Shown: positions 32,295 to 40,525 of the stretch, piece after piece
Layout: each line of letters opens with the position of its first letter
Numbering within the stretch: the stretch's first letter is position 1
DNA from: Flavobacterium sharifuzzamanii
GTDB lineage: Bacteria; Bacteroidota; Bacteroidia; Flavobacteriales; Flavobacteriaceae
Direction of reading: 5' to 3'
Assembly (NCBI RefSeq): GCF_003254585.1
Contig: NZ_QJGZ01000041.1
Location: 372,001 to 436,000 of the forward strand
Length of the DNA: 64,000 nucleotides
Program-made: the position numbers and the translations under genes
The notes under the pieces: model-generated
What the model was told of the DNA's origin: nothing
Seen by the model: the letters and a program-made list of their open reading frames with translations, nothing else
The model's database searches: none

Positions 32295-33518
32295 ATGGAA
32301 GTTAAGAAAATCAATTTTTTACAGAGTTACAGCAGCATTTTATGGCTTCTTGGCGGAATTATAATTGGAAGTATTTTTGGTTTGGTTTTCGGAGAAGATG
32401 TTTTGATAATAAAACCGCTTGGCGATATATTTCTGAATTTACTTTTCACAGCGATTATTCCTCTTATCTTTTTTACAATTGGTTCTTCGATAGCGAATCT
32501 GGAAAGAACAGAAAAATTAGGAAAACTATTCGTTATCATGATTTTGGTTTTTCTTGTAACAATTTTGATATCAGCAATTGTGATGATTTGTGCGGTTTAT
32601 CTTTTTCCAATTCATGAAGATATTGCTATTGCCAAAGTTCCGTTTGAAGAAGTAGCATCAGGATCGGCAGGAGATCAGATTGCAAAACTGCTTACGGCCA
32701 ATGATTTCTTCGAATTATTGTCTCGTAAAAGCATGCTGGCGTTGATTATTTTCTCTTTTTTAGTTGGTTTTGCCACACTGCAATCAGGAGAAAAAGGAAA
32801 AGCTTTCAAGAGTTTTCTGGATTCGGGAAACGAGGTAATGAAACAGCTTTTAAACATTATCATGAAATCTGCACCAATTGGTTTAGGAGCTTATTTTGCT
32901 TATCAAGTAGGAGTTTTTGGACCTCAATTGTTAGGAGTTTATGCAAAACCGATGGCGGTTTATTATGGTGCCTGTATTTTCTACTTTTTTGTATTTTTCA
33001 GTTTATATGCACTTGTCTCTGGAGGGAAAAGAGCTTTTAAAGTTTTTTGGGGTAACAATATAACTCCATCTTTAACCGCAGTAGGAACTTGCAGCAGTAT
33101 TGCCACTATACCAGCCAATCTAGATGCGGCAGAGAAAATGGGTATCCCTAGTCACGTCCGGAATTTAGTAATTCCGCTTGGAGCACCTTTGCACAAAGAC
33201 GGATCGAGTATGTCATCCATTTTAAAAATAACTTTTTTGTTTGCCATGTTTGGGAAAGATTTTTCAGATCCGATGACCATTCTTCTAGCACTCGGAATTA
33301 CAGTTGTAGTTTCGATCGTAGAAGGCGGAATTCCGAACGGAGGTTATATTGGCGAAATCTTAGCCATAACAGTTTATGGTTTTCCTATGGAGCAAGCGCT
33401 TCCAGTTGCCATGATTTTGGGAACTTTGGTTGACCCAATTGCTACTTTATTAAATGCTAACGGAGATGTAATCTGCTCGATGATGGTTTCAAGATTCTCT
33501 GAAAAAACAAAGTGGTAG
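32295..33518 (+). CDS. Dicarboxylate/amino acid:cation symporter (DAACS family)
   Basis: A 407-residue inner-membrane transporter with about eight membrane segments and two re-entrant loops. Family motifs include TAIIPLIFFTIGSSIANLE, the serine-rich GTCSSIATIPANLDAAEKMG, the transport-core GAPLHKDGSSM and the C-terminal NANGDVICSMMVSRF. It would import glutamate, aspartate or C4-dicarboxylates with Na+ or H+. Followed at 33605 by a PLP amino-acid decarboxylase; the pair might take up and decarboxylate an acidic amino acid. A short (AC)n run lies just after the stop. Confidence 0.9.
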   Translation: MEVKKINFLQSYSSILWLLGGIIIGSIFGLVFGEDVLIIKPLGDIFLNLLFTAIIPLIFFTIGSSIANLERTEKLGKLFVIMILVFLVTILISAIVMICAVYLFPIHEDIAIAKVPFEEVASGSAGDQIAKLLTANDFFELLSRKSMLALIIFSFLVGFATLQSGEKGKAFKSFLDSGNEVMKQLLNIIMKSAPIGLGAYFAYQVGVFGPQLLGVYAKPMAVYYGACIFYFFVFFSLYALVSGGKRAFKVFWGNNITPSLTAVGTCSSIATIPANLDAAEKMGIPSHVRNLVIPLGAPLHKDGSSMSSILKITFLFAMFGKDFSDPMTILLALGITVVVSIVEGGIPNGGYIGEILAITVYGFPMEQALPVAMILGTLVDPIATLLNANGDVICSMMVSRFSEKTKW

Positions 33519-33604
33519 CTTCCTTTTAACACACACACACACAAATTTTTATTAATATTTTTTCATCTGTGCAATCTGCGCAACATAACTAATACAATAA
33601 ACTT

Positions 33605-35005
33605 ATGAATTCAATATTACAACATGATCTCAATAATTTTGAGAATATCTTAGAAAAAACAAAACAGCAAGGGATTGATTTTCTTAATAATATCGAAAAC
33701 ATTCCAACCTCTAATACTTATTCGATAGACCCTAAAACTGAGCTAAACGAATTAGGTTTAGGTTCTATTGATGCTTTAAAAGAGTTTAATGAAAGATTGG
33801 CGCCTTTGATGGTTTCTTCGCCAGGTCCGAGATATTGGGGATTTGTTACAGGCGGTTCAACACCAGCATCTATTGTGGGCGATTGGCTAGCGACCGTGTA
33901 TGATCAGAATACTCAAGCAGTAAAGGCACAAGGAGGAGCATCGGCATTAATAGAGTTTGAAACCATCAATTTATTGTTGCAATTGCTAGAATTGCCTGAT
34001 TCATTTTTAGGCGGATTCGTTACAGGTGCTACAATGTCAAACTTTACTTCTCTTGGCGTTGCCAGACAATGGTTTGGAAAACAGTTTGGAAAAGATTTTG
34101 CTAAAAACGGAATTTCAGAATCAATTAATATTCTAACAGCAACACCACATTCTTCTACTATAAAATGTCTTTCGCTTTTAGGAATTGGAAGCCAAAATTA
34201 TACAGCAATAAAAGCTGCCGAGGGAAATCGTGAAGCTCTTGATATTGCTGATTTAGAAGAAAATATAAAGAAATTAGATGGAAAACCTTTTATATTAATC
34301 TCAAGTGCAGGAACTGTAAATACAGCTGATTTTGATGATTTTGAAGCGATTGCTGCATTGAAAGAGAAATACAATTTCTGGTGGCATATTGATGCCGCTT
34401 TTGGCGGATTTGCAGCAGTTTCAGAAAAATACAAACATTTAGTGCAAGGATGGGAAGGGGCAGACAGTATTACTATCGATTGCCATAAGTGGCTTAATGT
34501 ACCTTATGAAAGCGCTTTTTATTTAGTTAAAAAAGAGCATATAAATCTGCAGATTGAAACGTTCCAAAACTCAAATGCACCGTATCTAGCTAATCCGCTG
34601 GAGAATTTTAATTATTTGAATGTTCTTCCTGAAAATTCACGCCGTTTGCGTGCGTTGCCAGCATGGTTTTCGCTTAAAGCTTATGGAAAAGAAGGTTTTA
34701 GAGATATTATTGAGAATAGTACAGCATTGGCTTTGCATTTTGGTAATGCCTTAATAGAAAATGATTTTGAACTTCTAGCGCCAATTCGTTTAAATAATGT
34801 CTGCTTTACACTGAAAGGAGAGCACAATCAAGAAAAAGTAAGTCAGTTTTTATCTGCTTTAAATGATACAGGAAAAGTATTTATGACACCAACGGTTTAT
34901 CAAGGTAAAAAAGGAATTAGGGCTTCTTTTGTAAATTGGCGAACTACAGAAAATGATGTGAAGCTTGTAATTGAGGAAATGCGAGAAGTGCTTTCAGAAT
35001 TATAA
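33605..35005 (+). CDS. PLP-dependent amino-acid decarboxylase (group II)
   Basis: A 466-residue enzyme of the aromatic/glutamate decarboxylase family. The PLP lysine is in SITIDCHKWLNVPYESAF; the ring-binding Asp is in WWHIDAAFGGFAAV; other family blocks are SPGPRYWGFVTGGSTPAS, GGFVTGATMSNFTSLGVAR and a C-terminal RASFVNWRTTENDV. Substrate is not certain (aspartate, glutamate, diaminobutyrate or aromatic amino acids are possible). The upstream symporter gene suggests an acidic amino acid. A terminator follows. Confidence 0.88.
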   Translation: MNSILQHDLNNFENILEKTKQQGIDFLNNIENIPTSNTYSIDPKTELNELGLGSIDALKEFNERLAPLMVSSPGPRYWGFVTGGSTPASIVGDWLATVYDQNTQAVKAQGGASALIEFETINLLLQLLELPDSFLGGFVTGATMSNFTSLGVARQWFGKQFGKDFAKNGISESINILTATPHSSTIKCLSLLGIGSQNYTAIKAAEGNREALDIADLEENIKKLDGKPFILISSAGTVNTADFDDFEAIAALKEKYNFWWHIDAAFGGFAAVSEKYKHLVQGWEGADSITIDCHKWLNVPYESAFYLVKKEHINLQIETFQNSNAPYLANPLENFNYLNVLPENSRRLRALPAWFSLKAYGKEGFRDIIENSTALALHFGNALIENDFELLAPIRLNNVCFTLKGEHNQEKVSQFLSALNDTGKVFMTPTVYQGKKGIRASFVNWRTTENDVKLVIEEMREVLSEL

Positions 35006-35020
35006 ACTTGATAAAAGTAG

Positions 35021-35048
35021 AAGAGCCTGTTTGAAGGAACAGGCTCTT
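35021..35048 (+). terminator. Terminator after the decarboxylase gene
   Basis: AAGAGCCTGTT and AACAGGCTCTT form an 11-bp perfect stem with a 6-base loop between the convergent decarboxylase and TonB receptor genes. Confidence 0.75.
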
Positions 35049-35096
35049 GACTAACACAAAAAAAAACAAAAAACAAGGTATTTAAAGAACGAAATT

Positions 35097-37217
35097 TTAA
35101 ATTCGGTATGTAAATGCAATTGTCGCAATGCGATTGTCAAGTTCATATCTTTTATCGATACTAGTTTGTGCAACTGCAGATTTAATGTTGAAATTATTAG
35201 TATTGAAAACATCTGTAAAATTTAGTTTGATGTTTCCTTTTTTAGCTAAAACTTGTTTTGAAATTCCAATGCTGAAATCAAAGAAACCATCTCTCTGGTA
35301 AATTCCAAGATTTGATTTTGACTGATATTGGGCATTTCCTTCTGCTTTTAAAGTTTCAGTTATAGCAAAAGAATTTTGGACGCTTACATTCAAAGTCATA
35401 ATAGGATCGATAGTATTGCCGTTTAAAATCTCTCCCATAAATTTATTTTGAAAAATATTGAATAATGTATTCACAGACCACCATTTATTTAATTCTGATG
35501 TATTGGTAATGTTAATTCCATAATTATAAGATTTGTCAACATTTATTTGAGTTGTAACCGTTGTATTAGTATCAGGATTATAATTGTACACTTCCGTGAA
35601 AACATCTTTGGTACTATTGAAATAAGCCGAAGCCATAAAATTACTTTTCCAGGCGTAACCAATTTCCATAGCATGCGTAATTTCTGGAATCAAGTTTGGA
35701 TTTCCTTGTGAATAATTGAATGAATCATCATAAAAACGAAACGGATTCAAATCGAACTGACTTGGCCTGTTGATTCTCTTGCTGTAAGAAGCATGTGCAG
35801 AATGATTACTGGTAAATTCATATTTTAAAGAAAGGCTCGGAAACCATTTCAAATAATCATCTTTATGCTCTTCATTTAACGTTTTTTGGTCAATATTGAT
35901 TGCTGAATATTCACTACGTAAACCAGCCTGAATGTTTAATTTTTCTAACTGATATTTGTAATTCGCGTAAGCGGCATAAATCTGTTCGTTATATTCAAAA
36001 TGGTTAGTCGAATTAACATCAATCTGCCATTCATTATTTTCATAATATTCATAAACAGATGGATTGTCATTGTTTTTAATGCTAGTTTTAAAACCCCATT
36101 CAATAGATTGTTTTTCCTTGAACGGATTTACAAAGTCGATTTTTCCTGTAAAAACTTTTAACTGAGAAGGAATATATCCACGACGATCATTTACAACAGT
36201 TGAATTTGCCGTATTATCTGCACTTTGAAATTGATTGGATCTAAACTTCGAAGTTTCATATTCAAAATCAAAAGACATGTTTTTTCCTTCTGTATTAAAT
36301 TTATGAACTCCAGAAAAAGCATACGTATAATCATTCCATTTTTCTTTGCTGTCATTATAAGTCAGAGCATCAAAAATGGGCTGATTTGAAGTATTAAAAA
36401 CTGTATTTGTTCCATCAGCCATGTTTTCATAACGTCCGATTTTAGCATCTACATAAAACTCTAAATTTGTTTTAGGGGAAACTTCATATTGTGTTCCGAT
36501 TTTGAAATTATTAGAAGTCAAAGGTTCATCTGTAATAGAAGTTTGGTGATTTGTGGAAGCAATTTCCTGACGTTTAAGATCTGTATATTGAATCTGATTG
36601 AACTTTTTATGTTCTTCTTCGCCTCGAAAAGTATAGCTGTAATTTCCGAAAACGCCCCATTTATCTTTGTTATAATTTAAATTGAAACCAGAATTGGTTC
36701 TGTTTTTTTTGCCTCTTCCGTAACTGGCAAAAGCGGTTCCTTTTAAGCCAGAAGCATTAGGCTTCTTTAAAATGATATTAATAATTCCAGCTTTTCCAGC
36801 TGCATCATATTTAGAAGAAGGGTTGGTAATTACTTCAATTTGCTTGATGTTTGATGAGGTTGTGGCTTTTAGATAATTTGCCAATTCTTTTTGTGATAGC
36901 TGTGTCAATTTACCATTTATCATTACAGCAACGCCCTGCTGTCCGCGAATAGACAAATCGCCATCTTGAGACACAACAACGCCTGGCGCACGTGATAATA
37001 CGTCAAGCGCGGTTCCGCCTTCAGATACGATGCTGTTTTCTACATTAAAAACAAGACGATCAGATTTTTGAGTATATAGTACTTTTTTTCTAGCAATCAC
37101 GATTTCATCTAGAGCATTTATAGTGGTTTCAACAATACTGTCTGTTTCTTTTTCTGTTTGAGAATATCCATCATATACCGAAAAAGCAAGCATAATGGAG
37201 GTAATAATTTTTTTCAT
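35097..37217 (-). CDS. TonB-dependent receptor, OMP_b-brl_3 type
   Basis: A 706-residue outer-membrane receptor. A signal peptide ending near VYDGYSQ precedes the plug (TALDVLSRAPGVVVSQDGDL, IRGQQGVAVMINGKLTQLSQ, IKQIEVITNPSSKYDAAGKAG), then a barrel of the outer-membrane beta-barrel family 3 class that ends TIAFTYRI. The carboxypeptidase-like domain common in this class is absent. Ligand unknown. It is convergent with the decarboxylase, and the 376 bases upstream hold two palindromes that could be operators (TTCTAAATCT-G-AGATTTAGAA; GAACAATTTGTTC). Confidence 0.88.
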   Translation of the reverse strand: MKKIITSIMLAFSVYDGYSQTEKETDSIVETTINALDEIVIARKKVLYTQKSDRLVFNVENSIVSEGGTALDVLSRAPGVVVSQDGDLSIRGQQGVAVMINGKLTQLSQKELANYLKATTSSNIKQIEVITNPSSKYDAAGKAGIINIILKKPNASGLKGTAFASYGRGKKNRTNSGFNLNYNKDKWGVFGNYSYTFRGEEEHKKFNQIQYTDLKRQEIASTNHQTSITDEPLTSNNFKIGTQYEVSPKTNLEFYVDAKIGRYENMADGTNTVFNTSNQPIFDALTYNDSKEKWNDYTYAFSGVHKFNTEGKNMSFDFEYETSKFRSNQFQSADNTANSTVVNDRRGYIPSQLKVFTGKIDFVNPFKEKQSIEWGFKTSIKNNDNPSVYEYYENNEWQIDVNSTNHFEYNEQIYAAYANYKYQLEKLNIQAGLRSEYSAINIDQKTLNEEHKDDYLKWFPSLSLKYEFTSNHSAHASYSKRINRPSQFDLNPFRFYDDSFNYSQGNPNLIPEITHAMEIGYAWKSNFMASAYFNSTKDVFTEVYNYNPDTNTTVTTQINVDKSYNYGINITNTSELNKWWSVNTLFNIFQNKFMGEILNGNTIDPIMTLNVSVQNSFAITETLKAEGNAQYQSKSNLGIYQRDGFFDFSIGISKQVLAKKGNIKLNFTDVFNTNNFNIKSAVAQTSIDKRYELDNRIATIAFTYRI

Positions 37218-37236
37218 GCTGTTTAAATTTGGCTAA

Positions 37237-37257
37237 TTCTAAATCTGAGATTTAGAA
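37237..37257 (-). promoter_or_regulatory. Perfect palindrome in the leader of the TonB receptor
   Basis: TTCTAAATCT and AGATTTAGAA around one G, 20 bases before the receptor start. A second palindrome, GAACAATTTGTTC, is at 37291-37303. Possible operators or RNA hairpins; regulator unknown. The rest of the gap to 37526 shows nothing recognisable. Confidence 0.4.
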
Positions 37258-37526
37258 CATAATCTTTGTTTTTTTGTCAGATCTATTGAAGAACAATTTG
37301 TTCTAATTTTTCTGAAAACCTTTTTTGAAGATGTATTGCTTGATTTGAAACAGCAGAAATATGTTTTTTAAGGGTGTCGAGTATACGTAACATACTGTGG
37401 CATTTAAAATTTGATATGCCAAATATATAACTATTTATAACAAGTCTAAATAAAAATAATGATTATTTTTTACAGAAAAGCCTTAATTTGTTGATTTGTA
37501 GGGAAAAAAATAAAATGGGGAATAAA

Positions 37527-37563
37527 AAAAGCGGTCTGTTTTTTATAAAACAAACCGCTTTTC
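37527..37563 (-). terminator. Terminator of gldA
   Basis: AAAAGCGGT and ACCGCTTTT with inner TGTTTT/AAAACA pairing. Read on the minus strand it is followed by seven T, 31 bases after the gldA stop. Confidence 0.85.
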
Positions 37564-37593
37564 TAACTGAAAACCGTGACTGCGACTAAAAAC

Positions 37594-38490
37594 TTACTTC
37601 GTAATTTCTCTAAAAACAGCTTCCAAGTTTTTATTTTTCTGATTCAATTGTAATGTTTTTAATCCATTTTCGTTGGCAAAGTCAAAAATAGTAGGACGCA
37701 TGTCTTTATCTGTAACAAAAGTCAGCTCCCATGTCATGTCATGAGTATTTACGTACGAAGAAATGTTTTCTAGTTTAGCCAAAAGCTGTTCTTCAACTTT
37801 GTAATCAAACTCTACTTCAATAACTTGCTCTTTATTAGCCGTAACTAAATGGTCTAATTTATTGTCTGCAACAATTTGTCCTTTGTCAATAATTATGACA
37901 CGATCACAAATTGCTTCAACTTCTTGCATAATGTGTGTCGATAAAAAAACTGTTTTATTTTTTCCTGCATTTTTGATCACATTACGAATTTCCATTAACT
38001 GATTCGGATCCAGTCCAGTAGTTGGTTCATCCAAAATTAAAACTTCTGGATCATGAAGTAAGGCATTTGCCAAACCAACGCGTTGGCGGTATCCTTTAGA
38101 AAGTTGGCCAATCTTTTTATGGCTTTCTGGTGTCAGTCCTGTCAGTTGAATTACTTCTTCAATTCTTGCTTTTGGCATGTTGTAAACATCGGCATTAAAT
38201 GCCAAATATTCACGAACATACAAATCCAAATACAAAGGATTGTGCTCTGGCAAATACCCGATCGAACGTTGTACTTCTTTTTCGTTTGTCATGACATCGT
38301 GACCATTTACAAGGGCTGAGCCACTATCGGCAAGTAAATAAGTGGTCAAAATTTTCATCAAAGTAGATTTTCCAGCTCCATTTGGACCAAGAAATCCTAC
38401 GATTTCTCCTTTCTCAATTTTAAAAGAAATTTCATTTAAAGCTTTTTGCTCTCCGTAACTTTTTGATATACTGTTTACTTCTATCGACAT
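37594..38490 (-). CDS. gldA: Gliding-motility ABC transporter ATPase GldA
   Basis: A 298-residue ABC ATPase. The Walker A box GPNGAGKST is at about residues 35-43, the signature LSKGYRQRVGLANAL follows, then Walker B LILDEPTTGLDP and the H-loop STHIM. Sequence and length match GldA of Flavobacterium, which works with GldF and GldG and is needed for gliding in F. johnsoniae. GldF and GldG are not in the window, as in related genomes where they lie elsewhere. It is a monocistron with its own promoter and terminator. Confidence 0.88.
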   Translation of the reverse strand: MSIEVNSISKSYGEQKALNEISFKIEKGEIVGFLGPNGAGKSTLMKILTTYLLADSGSALVNGHDVMTNEKEVQRSIGYLPEHNPLYLDLYVREYLAFNADVYNMPKARIEEVIQLTGLTPESHKKIGQLSKGYRQRVGLANALLHDPEVLILDEPTTGLDPNQLMEIRNVIKNAGKNKTVFLSTHIMQEVEAICDRVIIIDKGQIVADNKLDHLVTANKEQVIEVEFDYKVEEQLLAKLENISSYVNTHDMTWELTFVTDKDMRPTIFDFANENGLKTLQLNQKNKNLEAVFREITK

Positions 38491-38506
38491 GACTTTTTAT
38501 TTGTTA

Positions 38507-38514
38507 CAAAAGTA
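38507..38514 (-). promoter_or_regulatory. -7 box of gldA
   Basis: Perfect TACTTTTG on the minus strand, 16 bases before the gldA start codon. No clear TTG at -33. Confidence 0.55.
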
Positions 38515-38638
38515 ACTAGAAATAGTTTCGATTGCTAAAAATTTATCTCTTAAAGTAATTATAAAAAAAATGAGTAGCCCAGTATTCACGGCATTGTTAT
38601 TGTTAAGAGAATGCTAAAATTAAAATAAAACCCAAATC

Positions 38639-39217
38639 ATGAAAAAAATTCTAGTGATGGCTGCTTTAGCTATCTGCAGTTTTGCAAACGCACAAAAAGG
38701 TACAGTATTAGTAGGTGGTAACATCTCTTATTCTTCTGAAACAAGAGATTTCGGTAATGCTGAAAGAAAATCAAACGAATTTGCTTTTTCTCCAAAAGTA
38801 GGTTACCAATTTCACGAAAACTGGACAGTTGGAGGTGAGTTTACAGTTGCTTCTTCAAAAGATGATCAAGGTGTAAATGAATACAAAACAAACAGTTCTA
38901 AATTTGGTGCATTTGTACGTTACACAATGCCATTAAGCCAAACTTTCTCAGTATTCGCAGATTTAGGAGCTGGTTTCCAAAATCAAACTGAAAAAGATTA
39001 CGTTGGATCAAACTACACAAAATACAAAGCAGATGGAATGTATATTGGTGTAGTTCCAGCTCTTTTCATTAACATGAAAAATGGTTTTGGTCTTAACTTT
39101 AGCATTGGTGGTTTAGGATACGAAACTTTAAATTATGATAACAACGGTCCAGATGTTAGCAGATTTAATTTCAACTTTGGTAAAACAGCTAGCATTGGAA
39201 TCTCTAAAAACTTCTAA
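38639..39217 (+). CDS. Outer-membrane beta-barrel protein
   Basis: A 192-residue secreted protein: signal peptide MKKILVMAALAICSFANAQK, then alternating strands typical of an eight-stranded OmpA/OmpW-like barrel (VGYQFHENWTVGGEFTVASS; FGAFVRYTMPLSQTFSVFAD; FGLNFSIGGLGYETLNY) and a C-terminal phenylalanine (SIGISKNF). Function unknown. It is closed by a strong terminator and seems to be a single-gene unit. Confidence 0.85.
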   Translation: MKKILVMAALAICSFANAQKGTVLVGGNISYSSETRDFGNAERKSNEFAFSPKVGYQFHENWTVGGEFTVASSKDDQGVNEYKTNSSKFGAFVRYTMPLSQTFSVFADLGAGFQNQTEKDYVGSNYTKYKADGMYIGVVPALFINMKNGFGLNFSIGGLGYETLNYDNNGPDVSRFNFNFGKTASIGISKNF

Positions 39218-39243
39218 TCTTTAGTTTTTATATTCAATTTCAG

Positions 39244-39272
39244 AAAGCGCTCCAAACGGAGCGCTTTTTTTG
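39244..39272 (+). terminator. Terminator of the beta-barrel gene
   Basis: AAAGCGCTCC and GGAGCGCTTT, 4-base loop, followed by TTTTG. Confidence 0.9.
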
Positions 39273-39317
39273 TACCAAATTCTTCTGCTGAAAAAATAGA
39301 CTTGAAGGTAAAAACAA

Positions 39318-40292
39318 TTAAACCTGTCTTCCTATTAGACTTTCTGCAAAATCTCTTAATAATTTTTTATTATTCTCTTCTATATTGATTTTGTCTAAAA
39401 TTTTTGAAGCTTTAAAGGTATATTTTTTGATGGATTCTTGTGTCGCTTTGGGCACTCCAGATTTTAGAAATAATTCGGTTATGGCTTTAATTTTATTTGT
39501 ATTGTCTTTAAGACGAACAGCGTATAAATTTTTTAATAGTTCTTTTTCGGTCTCGGTTACAATTTCAAGAGCTTTAAAATATAAGTAGGTTTTTTTATTT
39601 GAAATAATGTCGCCACCTAAACGTCTACCAAAAGTGGGGGTATCACCAAAAAGATCCAAGTAATCATCTTGTAACTGAAAGGCTAGACCTATATTAATCC
39701 CAAATTCATAAATTAAATCGCAATTTTCTTGTGATGTTTGTGCTATTATGGCTCCCATTTTCATTGAAGTTCCTATAAGTGCACCAGTTTTATATTTGAT
39801 CATTTTTAGATATTCTGACACCGTAACATCTTGGCGTGTTTCAAAATCAACATCCAGGATTTGCCCCTCACATACTTTTATTCCCATTTTGTTAACTGCT
39901 TTGATTAAGTCCTTGAAAAGATTTGGTTCATAATTTTGCAGATGCTCATAGGTTAGAATAATCATTGCATCTCCGGCAAGAATAGCGGTGTTAGTATTCC
40001 ATTTTTTGTGTACAGTTGGTTTTCCTCTTCTAATAGGATCTTCGTCTATAATATCGTCATGAATTAATGAAGAATTATGAAAAACTTCAATTGCCAAAGC
40101 AGCTGGCAATGCTAATTTATAGTCTGCTCCAAAAAAATCAGTAGTTAGTAGAGTAAGCGTTGGCCGTAATCGTTTTCCCCCCATAGCCATTATATATTCT
40201 ATGGGATCATATAGATTTTTAGGTTCTTTATCTATAATTTGGGTTTCTAAATAACTAATAAAAAAATCTGTGTATTGAGCTGTTGAATACAT
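39318..40292 (-). CDS. Polyprenyl diphosphate synthase
   Basis: A 324-residue trans-isoprenyl diphosphate synthase. The first aspartate-rich motif is LIHDDIIDEDPIRRGKPT and the second is FQLQDDYLDLFGD, with GGKRLRP near the N terminus. The residues at -4 and -5 before the first motif are small (Ser-Ser), which suggests products longer than farnesyl diphosphate, such as geranylgeranyl or octaprenyl. It would serve quinone or carotenoid synthesis. Exact chain length cannot be set from sequence. Confidence 0.9.
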   Translation of the reverse strand: MYSTAQYTDFFISYLETQIIDKEPKNLYDPIEYIMAMGGKRLRPTLTLLTTDFFGADYKLALPAALAIEVFHNSSLIHDDIIDEDPIRRGKPTVHKKWNTNTAILAGDAMIILTYEHLQNYEPNLFKDLIKAVNKMGIKVCEGQILDVDFETRQDVTVSEYLKMIKYKTGALIGTSMKMGAIIAQTSQENCDLIYEFGINIGLAFQLQDDYLDLFGDTPTFGRRLGGDIISNKKTYLYFKALEIVTETEKELLKNLYAVRLKDNTNKIKAITELFLKSGVPKATQESIKKYTFKASKILDKINIEENNKKLLRDFAESLIGRQV

Positions 40293-40450
40293 AAAATTGT
40301 AATTATTAATTTGTAAATAGCTAAAATACAGAATTTTAAATATTGTTTTGTAAAAAGAAGAAAAGTTTTACGAATTAACACGAGGCTGAGTGAAAGAGAA
40401 AAAAACTAGCTTTGAAAGGTTTGTTTATTCAATAAAAATAAATACCAACA

Positions 40451-40493
40451 AAATGAAGCCGAACCGAATCATAACTAATATTCGGCCTCATTT
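40451..40493 (-). terminator. Terminator of metE
   Basis: AAATGAAGCCGAA and TTCGGCCTCATTT with one mismatch and a 17-base loop; on the minus strand the stem runs into TTTTGTTGG. It starts 33 bases after the metE stop. Confidence 0.65.
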
Positions 40494-40525
40494 GCTGGCA
40501 TAAAAAACAAAAACTATTTAAGGTA

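Noticed and set aside
33529..33544. (AC)n microsatellite after the symporter gene
   Set aside because: Only about eight dinucleotide units, outside any gene or promoter; no sign of phase variation.
37291..37303. GAACAATTTGTTC as a defined regulator site for the TonB receptor
   Set aside because: Palindromic, but single-copy in the window and without a match to a binding site I can name, so it is only mentioned as a possible operator.
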